From an uncultured Alistipes sp. (GTDB lineage Bacteria; Bacteroidota; Bacteroidia; Bacteroidales; Rikenellaceae): a stretch of 64,000 nt of DNA. The translations under genes were made by a program, and so were the position numbers. The number at the start of each line of letters is the position of its first letter. Within the stretch, counting starts at the first letter, position 1. The DNA is taken from positions 82,499 to 146,498 of the forward strand of contig NZ_CABMQJ010000005.1 in NCBI RefSeq assembly GCF_902388705.1. The letters are read 5' to 3'. Below, piece after piece: positions 17,236-26,744 of the stretch. The notes under the pieces were generated by a model that saw only the letters and a list, made by a program, of their open reading frames with translations, searched no databases and was not told the origin of the DNA.

Positions 17236-20200
17236 TCAGAAGGTGAATTTGGCGCTGAACAGCACCTTGCGCGTCGGCGGATAGGGGCTGTACTCCGTGT
17301 CGTAGGTCGAGGAGGCCGTATAGAGGCCTCCGGTGGTCGCCGCTTCGGGCGAAACGCCGTGTACGGCCGTCCAGTAACAGAGCGTATTGCCCGAAACGGT
17401 GAGCGTAACGTCGTGTATGCGCAATTTTTTCAGCCATGCCTTGGGGAGCGAGTAGGAGAGCGAGATGTCGCGAAGACAGAGGTAGTCCGCTTTTTCCACG
17501 AATATGTTCGAAGTGCGACCGTAGTTGCGGTTGCCCCAGTCGGTGTCGTTGGCCGTAAAACGGGCGTATTTCGTCTTGTCGCCCGGCTGCTTCCAACAGT
17601 TCTTTACCTCGTTGACGAGGTTGTAGTTGCAGTTGCCCATCGTCGACTGGAAATAGCGCATCTGCATGTCGTTGCGTACCGAATGCCCGAGCGCATAATC
17701 CATGTAGATATTCAGTTTCCAGTTCTTGTAGCGGAACGTATTGCCGATGCCGCCCGTGGAGTGGGGCAGGGCGTAGCCCAGCAGGAATTGGTCTTCGGCG
17801 TTGATGATTTCCCGGCCGTCCATCAGCGTCGAGCCCGGGCGGTTCCGCCATTCGTAGTCGCCGATGTCCTTGCGCCCGGCGACCTGCCTGCGGTCGCTGC
17901 GGCGGTAACCGCGCGACTGCGAGTCGTACCTGGCGGCGTCGGCCTCGGCCTGCGTTTCGATGATATGGTCTACCACATAGCCGTAGATTCGCCCCATGCG
18001 CTCGCCTTCGGCGATGCCGCCGAACTGGCTGCCGTCGCCCACGGTCGTGCCGTTTATCCGGTTCCCGGGATTGCCGTTGTCGGGCAGTTCGAGCACCCGG
18101 TTCATGTTGTAGCTGTATGTGAAATCGGTGCACCACGTGAAATCGGCCCGGTCGATGTTGACCGAGGATACCGAAACCTCCGTGCCGTAGAAGCGTACGC
18201 GTCCCAGATTGGTCGAAACCGAGTTGTAGCCCGTGGTGTTGGGCAGGCTGATGTCGAACAGCAGGTCTTTCGTCTGCTTGTCGTAGTAATCGAGCGTCAC
18301 GTTGAGCCTATTGTCGAGCAGGCCGATGTCGAGTCCTGCGTTGAACTGCACGGTCTTCTCCCATATCAGTTCGTTGTTGGGCATCGTGTAGGTCGTCGTC
18401 GTCGCATTGCCGTTGTACTTGTAGACCGAGTTGTAGCTGCCGTACGTGTCGTAGAGCCCGATGCCGTTGTTTCCCGTCAGGCCGTAGCTCATGCGCGCCT
18501 TGAGCATGCTGACGGCCTTGTTGGCCGGCCAGAACGCCTCTTTGCTCACGACCCAGCCCGCCGAGGCGGCCGGGAAGTAGCCCCAGCGGTGTCCGGCGGC
18601 GAATTTCGACGACCCGTCGATACGCATCGTGGCGGAAAAGAGGTAGCGTTCCCGGTAGTCGTAGTTCACACGGCCGAAATAGGAAATCAGGCACTCTTTG
18701 GTGCGGGTGCTCCGCGGGTAGTTGGCGATATTCGAAGTGCCGGCATCGAGCACGGGCAGTTTGTCCGAAACGGCGCCCTGCACCCGGACGTCGAAACTGT
18801 TGACCTTGTCGAGCATGTATTCGTATCCGGCCACGATGTCGAGGTGGTGCATGCCCCCGAACGATTCGGTATAGTTGGCGTAAGCCTGGAAAACCATCCG
18901 GTTGGTCTCCGAGAACCCCTCTTTCATCGGACGTATGCTCGAACCCGTCGTCGGGTTGTCGAGGACGTAGAAGAAACTGCGCGTGTGGCGGTTGTGGTTC
19001 ATGAACTGGCCGACGAGGCGCAGGCCGTCGACCGGCTCCCAGTCGAGGTTGATATTGGCGGTCGAGCGCTTGATGGTCGAGCCGGCGTTGTCGTAATAAT
19101 ATTTGAAATAGGCCGCCGGAATGGTCGTGTTGTTGGTGCCCAGCGCCGGGGTTCCGGCCAGGTCTGCGCCGGCCTCTTCGCCGTACCAGTCGCGGTGGGT
19201 CGCAGGAACCGAAAGGCCGCGGATTACCGAGTTGCGGAGGTTCAGCGGAGTGCTTTCGAATGTCTGCTGTTCGATTTGCGAGTAGTCGAACGTCGTCGAG
19301 GCTGTCAGCCTGCGTGTCACCTGGAACGTCGTATTGCCGTGGAACGTGAACCGGGAGTACCCTGTGGTAATCCCGATTCCGCCGTCGTCCGTATAGCCTG
19401 CCGAGGCAGCATACCGGATGTTGCCGCCTCCGCCGCTGATGCCGACGTAATAGTTCTGCCAGAATGCGTCGTCGAACCATTGCTTTTGTTGGTCGTTGTC
19501 CTGGAAAATGATGGTTTTCCCCGGGTTTACCGGATCCTCGATTCGGCTGTATCCGCGCGGAATGGCCTCTCCGGGCCGGAGATAACGCGTTGTCCAGAGC
19601 GAACGGGCCGTGTTGCCCGTTCCCGCGGACTGCTCGCCGCCCAGCACCGTAACCGGGTCGGCGCCGCCGCAGTACCCCTCGGCAATGGCGGGACGCACCG
19701 TGCGGATATAGTCCCCGGCGCTCATCAGATCGAATTTTGTCGCCGGGGAGGCCCATGCCCACTGGCCCTCGAACACAATCTGCGGCCCGGAGTAACGGGA
19801 GCCCTTCTTCGTCGTGATGAGGATTACGCCGTTCGATGCCCGTGAACCGTATATTCCCGCGGAGGCGGCGTCTTTGAGGATGGAGATGGATTCGATGTCG
19901 TTGGGGTTCAGCCCGGCCATTTCGCGTACGATGCCGTCGACCAACACAATCGGGTCGTTGCCCTGGTTGATGGACGAGCCGCCGCGAATCAGGAATTTCG
20001 GGTCTGCACCCGGCGTAGCGTTGGTCGTGGCGACCTGCATGCCCGGGATGCGGCCTTTCAGGCCGTCGCCGACCGAATTCACGGGAACCCCTTCGAGCGC
20101 CCTGCCGTCGAATTTGCTGATGGCCGAGGTCACCGTTTTGCGCACCTGCGTGCCGTATCCGATGACGATAATGTCCTCCAGCATGGTTTCGTACTCCTCC

Positions 20201-20781
20201 ATTACAACGTCGATGACCGTCCGGCTGCCGACCGGCTCCTCGCGTTCGGCATAGCCGATATACGAATAGAGCAGCACGGCGTCCGGTGCTGCCTGGAGCA
20301 GGTAATTGCCGTCGGCACCGACCGTGGTACCCCGCATCGTGTCTTTCACCACGACGGTTGCGCCTACCATCGGTGCACCCGAGGGGTCGGTCACGGTTCC
20401 GCGCACCACCACTTTGGTCGTCGCCGTTCCCGCAGGGTCGTAGGTCAGTACGACGATGCGGTCCACGATTTTGTAGCGGTATCCCCGGTTTTTGAACACA
20501 TCGTCGAGAATCCGTTCGAGCGGCGCTTTCTTCTCACGGATCGACACGTCGCCCAGCACGGCCGAGGAGAGGGCCGACTCGTAGGAGAAGAGCACGCCCG
20601 TCTGTCGGGTGAATGCCTCCGTAAAAGTCAGCAGTGTCGCTGCACGGAGCGTAATATCCACATCGTAGGTTGTCTGGGGTGGGGCGCTTCTGCCGTCATC
20701 CGCAGCATGGGCCTGCAGACACATGCCGGTCGACAGGAGAAGAAATACCAATTCCAACCGAAAACTGGAATTTTTCTTCAT
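17236..20781 (-). CDS. SusC-type TonB-dependent outer-membrane receptor with STN domain (SusC2)
   Basis: This 1181-aa protein has a signal peptide (ending near AHA), an STN domain at ~38-115 (LLTFTEAFTRQTGVLFSYES, ILDDVFKNRGYRYKIVDRIV) and a carboxypeptidase-regulatory-like domain (VRGTVTDPSGAPMVGATVVV). A plug with GGSSINQGNDPIVLVDGIV and LKDAASAGIYGSRASNGVIL precedes the barrel, which ends in FSAKFTF. The STN domain and the fecR 74 bp upstream fit a trans-envelope signalling receptor that both imports and senses its ligand. It is a close paralogue of SusC3 (26745-30011), which lacks the STN domain. Confidence 0.96.
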   Translation of the reverse strand: MKKNSSFRLELVFLLLSTGMCLQAHAADDGRSAPPQTTYDVDITLRAATLLTFTEAFTRQTGVLFSYESALSSAVLGDVSIREKKAPLERILDDVFKNRGYRYKIVDRIVVLTYDPAGTATTKVVVRGTVTDPSGAPMVGATVVVKDTMRGTTVGADGNYLLQAAPDAVLLYSYIGYAEREEPVGSRTVIDVVMEEYETMLEDIIVIGYGTQVRKTVTSAISKFDGRALEGVPVNSVGDGLKGRIPGMQVATTNATPGADPKFLIRGGSSINQGNDPIVLVDGIVREMAGLNPNDIESISILKDAASAGIYGSRASNGVILITTKKGSRYSGPQIVFEGQWAWASPATKFDLMSAGDYIRTVRPAIAEGYCGGADPVTVLGGEQSAGTGNTARSLWTTRYLRPGEAIPRGYSRIEDPVNPGKTIIFQDNDQQKQWFDDAFWQNYYVGISGGGGNIRYAASAGYTDDGGIGITTGYSRFTFHGNTTFQVTRRLTASTTFDYSQIEQQTFESTPLNLRNSVIRGLSVPATHRDWYGEEAGADLAGTPALGTNNTTIPAAYFKYYYDNAGSTIKRSTANINLDWEPVDGLRLVGQFMNHNRHTRSFFYVLDNPTTGSSIRPMKEGFSETNRMVFQAYANYTESFGGMHHLDIVAGYEYMLDKVNSFDVRVQGAVSDKLPVLDAGTSNIANYPRSTRTKECLISYFGRVNYDYRERYLFSATMRIDGSSKFAAGHRWGYFPAASAGWVVSKEAFWPANKAVSMLKARMSYGLTGNNGIGLYDTYGSYNSVYKYNGNATTTTYTMPNNELIWEKTVQFNAGLDIGLLDNRLNVTLDYYDKQTKDLLFDISLPNTTGYNSVSTNLGRVRFYGTEVSVSSVNIDRADFTWCTDFTYSYNMNRVLELPDNGNPGNRINGTTVGDGSQFGGIAEGERMGRIYGYVVDHIIETQAEADAARYDSQSRGYRRSDRRQVAGRKDIGDYEWRNRPGSTLMDGREIINAEDQFLLGYALPHSTGGIGNTFRYKNWKLNIYMDYALGHSVRNDMQMRYFQSTMGNCNYNLVNEVKNCWKQPGDKTKYARFTANDTDWGNRNYGRTSNIFVEKADYLCLRDISLSYSLPKAWLKKLRIHDVTLTVSGNTLCYWTAVHGVSPEAATTGGLYTASSTYDTEYSPYPPTRKVLFSAKFTF

Positions 20782-20855
20782 ATTTTAAGGTTTGAGATAG
20801 GTTTTCAGGTCTTTGTGCCGGGCCTGCGGTGGTCGGCCGCAAGCCCCGGAAGGGT

Positions 20856-21863
20856 CTATTTGCCGCGGATAACCTCACACTGCTGCCCGGTCATGAATTC
20901 GACGATGTCGATGACCTCCTCCAGTGTGTTGCTCCGCAGGAAATTGATGTCGTAACGCTTGGCTGGGTCGGGCGCCGCAATGCGTATGCGCACGCCGTAA
21001 CTCGTTTCGATGCGGGCGATAATTTCGGCAATCGTGGCGTTCTTCATCGCCACGAGCTGGTAACGCTCGGTCACGAAATGCGAGGCATATATCTCCTCCA
21101 CCTCGATATCGTCCTGTTCCGCGTCGTACACGGCCCGCTGGTTGGGGCGGAGCCGTATGAGGTTGCTGCCTTCGGGGGTTTGCAGGCGCACCGAACCGCG
21201 TTCGAGCACCACCTCCGTCAGCGGGTCGGCATCTTCCGCCCGGACGTTGAATGCGGTGCCCAGCACCCGGATTGCGAGGTCGCGCGTTTCGACGGTAAAG
21301 GGACGCCGCTCGTCGTGCGTCACATCGAAATAGGCCTCGCCCGCAAGGCGGACGATACGTTCGTCCCCCTTTTCCACGGCATACTGCAATTCCGTTCCGG
21401 CCTGCAGCCATACCTGTGTCCCGTCCCCGAGCCGCAGCGAAGCGACTTCCCCGGTCTGGTTGACATACTTCCGGAAACGTTCGGCCTCCGACAGGTGCAT
21501 TCCCGCGAACCACGCCGTGCCTACTGCGACGAGGATTACGGCGGCCGCAGCCGCTGCGGAAATCCACCGCCGCCACACGGAGCGCCGTTTCGGGGCCTGG
21601 CTTTGCATCGCCTCGTCGGCATCGATACGTGCATTGAGCCGGTGTACCATGGCATTGCAGCGCTCGGTGAGCTTCCGCGACGATAAGGTTTTGTGTGCGC
21701 TCCAGATGGCTGCGATTTCGAAATAAAAGCGTCGGTTTTCGTCCGAGGATTCGAGCCATGCGTAAAGCCGCCGCTCCTCGGCCTCGGTCGTCTGCCGGTT
21801 CAGGTGCCGGTATAGTACGGTTTCGGGTGTGAATTTCGATATGTCGTCCATGAGGTGTTCCAA
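20856..21863 (-). CDS. FecR-family anti-sigma factor
   Basis: This 335-aa protein has a cytoplasmic N-terminus (~1-95), a membrane segment near 100-120 (AAAAAAVILVAVGTAWFAG), a FecR domain (~130-255; LRLGDGTQVWLQAGTEL, EAYFDVTHDE, VLGTAFNV) and a C-terminal DUF4974 region (~265-335; IAEIIARIETSYGVRI, LRSNTLEEVIDIVEFM). It should hold an ECF sigma factor at the membrane until SusC2 signals. Unusually, no sigma gene is adjacent: the closest on this strand is at 33089-33685, with five genes between. It has its own ECF-type promoter 31 bp upstream. A second possible start is the ATG at 21851. Confidence 0.95.
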   Translation of the reverse strand: MEHLMDDISKFTPETVLYRHLNRQTTEAEERRLYAWLESSDENRRFYFEIAAIWSAHKTLSSRKLTERCNAMVHRLNARIDADEAMQSQAPKRRSVWRRWISAAAAAAVILVAVGTAWFAGMHLSEAERFRKYVNQTGEVASLRLGDGTQVWLQAGTELQYAVEKGDERIVRLAGEAYFDVTHDERRPFTVETRDLAIRVLGTAFNVRAEDADPLTEVVLERGSVRLQTPEGSNLIRLRPNQRAVYDAEQDDIEVEEIYASHFVTERYQLVAMKNATIAEIIARIETSYGVRIRIAAPDPAKRYDINFLRSNTLEEVIDIVEFMTGQQCEVIRGK

Positions 21864-21893
21864 TGTGTATACTTTTTCGGTTTATACATTATA

Positions 21894-21918
21894 ATACAAA
21901 CATAGGCGGAAAACTACC
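21894..21918 (-). promoter_or_regulatory. ECF-type promoter candidate before fecR-susC2-susD2
   Basis: On the minus strand: GGTAGTTT (21911-21918), 11 bp, TTGTAT (21894-21899), identical in both blocks and spacing to the SusC1 site. It is 31 bp from the fecR start and lies beyond the terminator of the preceding operon, so fecR-susC2-susD2 is probably a separate, autoregulated unit. Confidence 0.6.
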
Positions 21919-22015
21919 TACTCGGTATGCATATTTTTTTTGATTTTTTTGCAGCCTCGCCGCGCAAAACAAGAGACTTTTGATGTGAATCGTTTATATA
22001 CAGGTTTTTATGAAA

Positions 22016-22045
22016 AATATCCGGGCGCGGTGAGGCCCGGATATT
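22016..22045. terminator. Terminator after the GDPD2 operon
   Basis: An 11-bp stem (AATATCCGGGC with GCCCGGATATT) and an eight-base loop, with T-runs reading out on both strands. It lies between the GDPD2 stop (22083) and the fecR promoter, ending the upstream minus-strand operon. Confidence 0.85.
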
Positions 22046-22082
22046 TTTTGCGGTTCGAATGAATGGAAAGGTCAGCCGTCTG

Positions 22083-23024
22083 TCAATTCCATTTTTCGAG
22101 CAGTTTCCGGGGATAGTTCGTGCAGATGGCGTAGAGCTTGTTCTTGTATGCGAGGTAATACTCCATGTCGACATCCGTATCGGCGTTGTATACGCTCAAT
22201 TTGAGTTTCGCATCGAGGAAGCTCTGCACCGAGTAGCCGTTCTTGTTGATCGTCTTGCCCTCGTAATACAGGTATTCGGTCGAAATGTTCGCCCACGGGT
22301 ATCCGTAGGAGATATAGTTTGCCGGATTGCGGAAGCTCATCCATCCGGCGTTGCTGCCGATGGCCCCGGCTGCCGCGAACGAACGCTGCCAGATGGTGAC
22401 CGGGCTGCTCGGGCTGACGTTGGTCGAATTGCCCGTGACGATGAACTCGCAGAAATTCTGCGCGCCCTTCTCCTTGATGATTTCGCAGGCGCGCTCGCAG
22501 GCCCGTGCCGAAGCTTCGCGGCCGGCCTCGGTCGATTTGCCGTCGATGGTGATGTTCTTCACGTCGAGCCACAGGCGTGTCGTCCCGGCTTCGAGCACGA
22601 TGTCGATGAAATCCGACAGCGAGGGCAGCTGTTCTCCGTTGGGCAGCGTTCCCGCGGCGCGCAGCTCTGCCAGCGTGTGTTCCCACGGCTTGAGGTTGTT
22701 GATGTAGCATCCGGCCGCCGCATGCGCCACGACGATGTCGTTGTCACGGGTGAGGTAAATATCGCACTCCGAAGCATAGCAGTTCAGTCCGATGGCGTAG
22801 TTGAGCGCCGCCACCGAATTGTCGGGGTACTGCTGGGTTCCGGCTTCCGCCGAACCGCCGCGGTGCGCTACGACCCGGTTGCCGACTTCGGCCGGGGTCT
22901 TGATTTCGGTGTCGGGATTCGACGGCCCCGTCCAGTCCTTGAGGGGATCTTCGTCGTCACTGCATCCCGCCGTCAGGCCGGCTGCCACGAGGGCGAAGAG
23001 CATAAACATTTTTCTGTATTCCAT
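22083..23024 (-). CDS. Glycerophosphodiester phosphodiesterase-family surface lipoprotein (GDPD2)
   Basis: This 313-aa lipoprotein has lipobox TAGC (Cys21) followed by SDDED, a strong surface-export signal. The GDPD fold starts at VVAHRGG (His54, Arg55), then PDNSVAAL, ASECDIYL (Glu86, Asp88) and VVAHA (His101). Two usual acidic residues are changed: the Asp after the second His is Ala102, and the Glu of the LEIK-type strand is Asp154 (LWLDVKN). The main His pair and the Glu/Asp metal pair remain, so activity is plausible but may be altered. It is the last gene of the five-gene GLUG-susC3-susD3 operon, 76 bp after the preceding gene. Confidence 0.88.
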   Translation of the reverse strand: MEYRKMFMLFALVAAGLTAGCSDDEDPLKDWTGPSNPDTEIKTPAEVGNRVVAHRGGSAEAGTQQYPDNSVAALNYAIGLNCYASECDIYLTRDNDIVVAHAAAGCYINNLKPWEHTLAELRAAGTLPNGEQLPSLSDFIDIVLEAGTTRLWLDVKNITIDGKSTEAGREASARACERACEIIKEKGAQNFCEFIVTGNSTNVSPSSPVTIWQRSFAAAGAIGSNAGWMSFRNPANYISYGYPWANISTEYLYYEGKTINKNGYSVQSFLDAKLKLSVYNADTDVDMEYYLAYKNKLYAICTNYPRKLLEKWN

Positions 23025-23100
23025 GGTACTTTCGTTTTTGTTTGTTGTGGGATGTTGGCAGGGGACGGACAGACAAATCCGTCCGTCCCTGCAAACATTA

Positions 23101-25152
23101 TCAGAAGTTTTCGTAGTTTTTCACACAGCGCACCGCCGCACCCGAGCCGTTGCCGATGTCGAAGCCGTCGTCGAACACCAGGTCGGCCGAAGTCGTACAG
23201 TAGGCGCGCCACAATGCCTTCTTCGAGGCCGTGGTCTGGCCCATCATCGGAACCAGGCAGTAGAAGCGTACGTTGCCCGAATTGGCGCTGTAGTCGTAGC
23301 CGCTCTTATAGAGGCGCCAGCCCTGCGGGTAGAGGTTGAACCCGAATGCTTCGGCGCCGTTCGAAATGACGGTCGCGGGGTTGAATTCGGCATCCAGCCA
23401 CTCCTTGCAGCGCAGGTGCGCCGCCACGTTGGTCGAGTTTGCGGAGGTCATGGCCCCGTACGATGCCAGCGATGCGGCTACGGGATAGTCCGTATAGGTC
23501 TTCGAGGACTCGGAAACCGCATAGAGCAAATCGCGCCAGTCCGACATGTTGGCGATATGCCAGCCGTAGGGGCAGATGCCCTGCAGCTGCATCGTGAGCG
23601 ACGGGTGTTCGGCTTCCGCCTGCGCATCTCCGTCGGCCGTGGCGGCGTATCCCTTCAGGTCGTTCTTCAGCAGCGGTTCCAGCGTTACGGCGTTACCTAC
23701 GGCATCGATAACGACCGTGCCTGCGCCGCCCAGCGGGAACGACATCAGCAGCGCCGAGCTCAACGCGCCCGCCGGATCGCCGGTCAGGGTTTCATACGAG
23801 CTGTAAAGGCGTCCGTAGACCGAAGCGCGTGTCGTCACGCCGTCGGGCATCATCAGCTCCTTGAGCGTTCCGCCGTTCTCCTCGGTGTCGAACGCCGGAT
23901 TGCGCATCGTGTACTCCGCCTCGTCGTAGCCGCCCGTCTTCGAGCCGCCGACCAGTCCGCTGCCCAGTTTGTAGGTGCCCATCGAAGCGCCTCCGTTCCA
24001 ATGCAGACCGGTCGTCATCCAGGTCTTGGTCTTCCCGTCGCGTGTCGCATACTCCTTGGTGGGGTAGTTGGCCAACTCCGATTCGGGCATGCTGTTCAGG
24101 GTCGAGATCCGCGTGAAAGCGGCCGTCGAATTCTCCGGCACCACCGTGTTGGCTTCGTCCAGGGCGATGGTCACCTGCAAATTGTTCAGGCCCGCGATGT
24201 CGAACGCCAGTTCGGGAGCCGAAGCCTCCGCTGCAGCATCGGCCAGCGCCGTAAGTTTGCCGTCGGACGTCAGCGCATAGCGCGGATAGGAATCGGGTGT
24301 GCGCGAGGTCGAAAGAATCACCTTGCCGCTGCGGAAATACTGTTTCAGCCCGAACACCAGGTCGTTCTTGTCCATCTGTGCGGCGTTGTCGAAATCTGCG
24401 TGGTGCGGAACTCCGGAACCGAAGATAAAGAGGTAGGTCACGTTTGCCAGCTGCCGCACTTTGATTTCCCGCGTCGCGAGGCTCGTATCCTCCGTTCCGG
24501 CGGTGACGGTCACCGTCGCCTCCCGGGTGTCGGTGGGCGAGAGGTTCTCCGAGGCAGCCAGGACAAGCGTTCCCGCATCCCTGTCGAGCGTGCAGGTGAG
24601 CCAGTCGTCCTCTTTACCCACTTGGGCTGTCACCGTTGATACCGGCATGTTGGTTTCGAACGTCACCGTGACTTCCGCGGGGTCGATTGCCATCATCTCG
24701 ACCGGTCCCTCTGTCGAGAGGTCGAGCGTGGCGTCGGGTTTCAGTCCGGTCTGCGTGATTGTGAAATCGGCCGTTTCGCCGGTTTTCGGGAGCGTGATGC
24801 GCAGCGTTCCCGTGCGCTTGTAGTGCGTATTGGCGGCACAGGTGATGCGCAGCGCCTTCTCCACCACGCCGTCGGGCGAGGCGGTGTGGTAGTCGAGTGT
24901 CGCCCAGTCGGTGCCGACCAGCGCGGCATCCCAACCGGTGTACATCTTACCGTAAGGGTTGATTGTCACGATATAGGTGCCGAACGCCGCGCCGTCCGAA
25001 GTGCGTCCGTCGGCGTTGAAGCTGATTGCGGCGGGCGAGATCGATACGCGCGCAGCCGTAGCCTGTATGTCGGCGTCGGTGCCTGATTCATAACAGCCTG
25101 TGAACATTGCCGCCACGGCGGTCGCCAGCAGGCCCATTATTGTTTTTCTCAT
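23101..25152 (-). CDS. Surface lipoprotein with BACON-like repeats and C-terminal FISUMP domain
   Basis: This 683-aa protein has lipobox FTGC (Cys20). The first ~240 residues carry BACON/Ig-like sandwiches (LRITCAANTHYKRTGTLRI, ADFTITQTG; a second with VTVTAGTEDTSLATREIKV). The C-terminal ~200 residues match the Fibrobacter succinogenes major paralogous (FISUMP) domain found in many Bacteroidota surface proteins (GICPYGWHIANMSDW, GFNLYPQGWR, GAAVRCVKNYE). No enzyme motif is visible. It lies between SusD3 and GDPD2 in the same operon, where SusE/SusF-like accessory binding proteins usually sit. A ligand-binding role is inferred from position only. Confidence 0.75.
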   Translation of the reverse strand: MRKTIMGLLATAVAAMFTGCYESGTDADIQATAARVSISPAAISFNADGRTSDGAAFGTYIVTINPYGKMYTGWDAALVGTDWATLDYHTASPDGVVEKALRITCAANTHYKRTGTLRITLPKTGETADFTITQTGLKPDATLDLSTEGPVEMMAIDPAEVTVTFETNMPVSTVTAQVGKEDDWLTCTLDRDAGTLVLAASENLSPTDTREATVTVTAGTEDTSLATREIKVRQLANVTYLFIFGSGVPHHADFDNAAQMDKNDLVFGLKQYFRSGKVILSTSRTPDSYPRYALTSDGKLTALADAAAEASAPELAFDIAGLNNLQVTIALDEANTVVPENSTAAFTRISTLNSMPESELANYPTKEYATRDGKTKTWMTTGLHWNGGASMGTYKLGSGLVGGSKTGGYDEAEYTMRNPAFDTEENGGTLKELMMPDGVTTRASVYGRLYSSYETLTGDPAGALSSALLMSFPLGGAGTVVIDAVGNAVTLEPLLKNDLKGYAATADGDAQAEAEHPSLTMQLQGICPYGWHIANMSDWRDLLYAVSESSKTYTDYPVAASLASYGAMTSANSTNVAAHLRCKEWLDAEFNPATVISNGAEAFGFNLYPQGWRLYKSGYDYSANSGNVRFYCLVPMMGQTTASKKALWRAYCTTSADLVFDDGFDIGNGSGAAVRCVKNYENF

Positions 25153-25189
25153 AGCTGAATTTCTGTTTATCGGGTTAATGTTCCGGCTG

Positions 25190-26704
25190 TTACGACCAGC
25201 CGTTCGTCTGCGTGATCTTGGTGTTCTTGTTGATCGCGGATTTCGAAACGGGGAAGAGGTAGATGTTGGGGTTCGTGGAACCTCCCACGCCGCCCTCGAC
25301 GCCTGTATTCGGCCAGTATTTCAACGGGCAGTAGGTGTCGATGTATCCCAGGCGGATATAGGTGAACCAGATATTGCCCTCCTCGGCGAACTCCCAGCGG
25401 CTCTCCCTGGCGAGCGCTTCGAGTACGTCCTGCTGCGAGGTCGATGTGTAGAAATTCGCTTTCCCGTAGGCCCGTTCGGCCACGACGTTCAGTTCGTCGA
25501 GCGCCTCCTTGTAGAGCTTTTTATAGTAGTTGAGCTCGGCGCGGAACATATAATACTGCGCATAGCGGTAGAGGATGATGTCGTCGTCGTAGAGCAGCGT
25601 TCCCGAGGACCAGTCGCCCGTGAATTTGTTGGGCCACTCGACTTTTTCGTACATGTCGCTCATCCCGGTGCGCTCCTGGTAGGTCACGTCGGTGCGCTGG
25701 TCGTTGTGCTGCTCCTTGTTGGCTTTCAATTCGTCGATAAACTCGTCGGCGAAGCAGAACCACTGGTTGCTCGACACGGGTACGCCTCCCTCGGCGTTGC
25801 GGTATGCAGCCCTGATTTGCGTGGAGCCCCAGATAAAGCGCTGGATATAGCTGGCCGAATGCACCTCGTTGGTCGCATCGACGTGGAGCGAAAACATGAT
25901 TTCCTTGTTGCACTTGTTCTTCACGTCGAACACGTCGGCGAACTTCTGCAGCAGCGGCGTGCGGGTAATCGCGTTCAGCGCGCCCTCGGCCATCGTCAGG
26001 TAGGAGTCGCCGCCTTTCTGTGCGGCGTACATCCACAGCGCGAAATCGGCTTTCAGCATGTTGACGTTGTCGACCGTCGCGTTGTAGCAGCCGCCCGTGT
26101 TGGTGGTGACGTACGTGAGCGCGCTTTCTATGTCCTGCGCCACCTGTGCGTACACCTCCGATTTCGGGGCCCGCGAGGGATAGATTTCCGCCCCGGTGCT
26201 TTCGGTCGGCGTCAGGATGACGGGTACGTCGCCCCAAACGCGTGCGAGCCAGTAATAGACGTATGCACGAACGAAATAGGCATTGCCCAGGCAGTAGCTG
26301 CGGCTCTCCTCGGACATGTCGACCGAGGGGGCGTATTTGATTACCGAGTTGCACTGGTTGATGCAGGTGTAGAGGTCGGTCCAACTCGTTGTCGAGGTGC
26401 TGGCGTTGAGCGTGCTGTGCAGCACGTCGAGCATGTCCGAATCCATCAGCGAACGGTGCGTGCCGCGGTCCCACATGGCGGGCCCCACACGCAGTTCGCC
26501 CCAGAAGAAGTGGTTCGTGTAGTTCTGCCGGAAAATGTCGCGCAGCTCGAAAAAGATGCCTGTCGTGGCACCCGTAACGTCGCTTTCGTCCACCCACATA
26601 TTGGTGCTGTTGAGCTGGTCGGAATTGACGATGTCGAGATCGCACCCTGCGAGCGTCATCGAGGCGGCGCCTATTGCAGCGATATAGATTTTCTTGAGTT
26701 TCAT
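25190..26704 (-). CDS. SusD/RagB-family surface lipoprotein (SusD3)
   Basis: This 504-aa lipoprotein (lipobox LAGC, Cys21) has SusD signatures: LGNAYFVRAYVYYWLARVWG, IILYRYAQYYMFRAELNYYK and ALARESRWEFAEEGNIWFT. It is paralogous to SusD2 along most of its length (LKADFALWMYAAQKGGDSYL against LKADYALWMYRMQQGGSSYL). It sits 40 bp downstream of SusC3 and forms its binding lid. The similarity suggests SusC2/D2 and SusC3/D3 arose by duplication within the locus and recognise related ligands. Confidence 0.95.
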   Translation of the reverse strand: MKLKKIYIAAIGAASMTLAGCDLDIVNSDQLNSTNMWVDESDVTGATTGIFFELRDIFRQNYTNHFFWGELRVGPAMWDRGTHRSLMDSDMLDVLHSTLNASTSTTSWTDLYTCINQCNSVIKYAPSVDMSEESRSYCLGNAYFVRAYVYYWLARVWGDVPVILTPTESTGAEIYPSRAPKSEVYAQVAQDIESALTYVTTNTGGCYNATVDNVNMLKADFALWMYAAQKGGDSYLTMAEGALNAITRTPLLQKFADVFDVKNKCNKEIMFSLHVDATNEVHSASYIQRFIWGSTQIRAAYRNAEGGVPVSSNQWFCFADEFIDELKANKEQHNDQRTDVTYQERTGMSDMYEKVEWPNKFTGDWSSGTLLYDDDIILYRYAQYYMFRAELNYYKKLYKEALDELNVVAERAYGKANFYTSTSQQDVLEALARESRWEFAEEGNIWFTYIRLGYIDTYCPLKYWPNTGVEGGVGGSTNPNIYLFPVSKSAINKNTKITQTNGWS

Positions 26705-26744
26705 AATCTGTTAATCCGAATTAGTTGTTGTAATGAGGTCTGTT

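Noticed and set aside
15746..18136. A 796-codon version of SusD2 starting inside SusC2.
   Set aside because: The first ~300 residues overlap SusC2 in another frame and have no family similarity; the ATG at 17224 gives a perfect lipoprotein signal.
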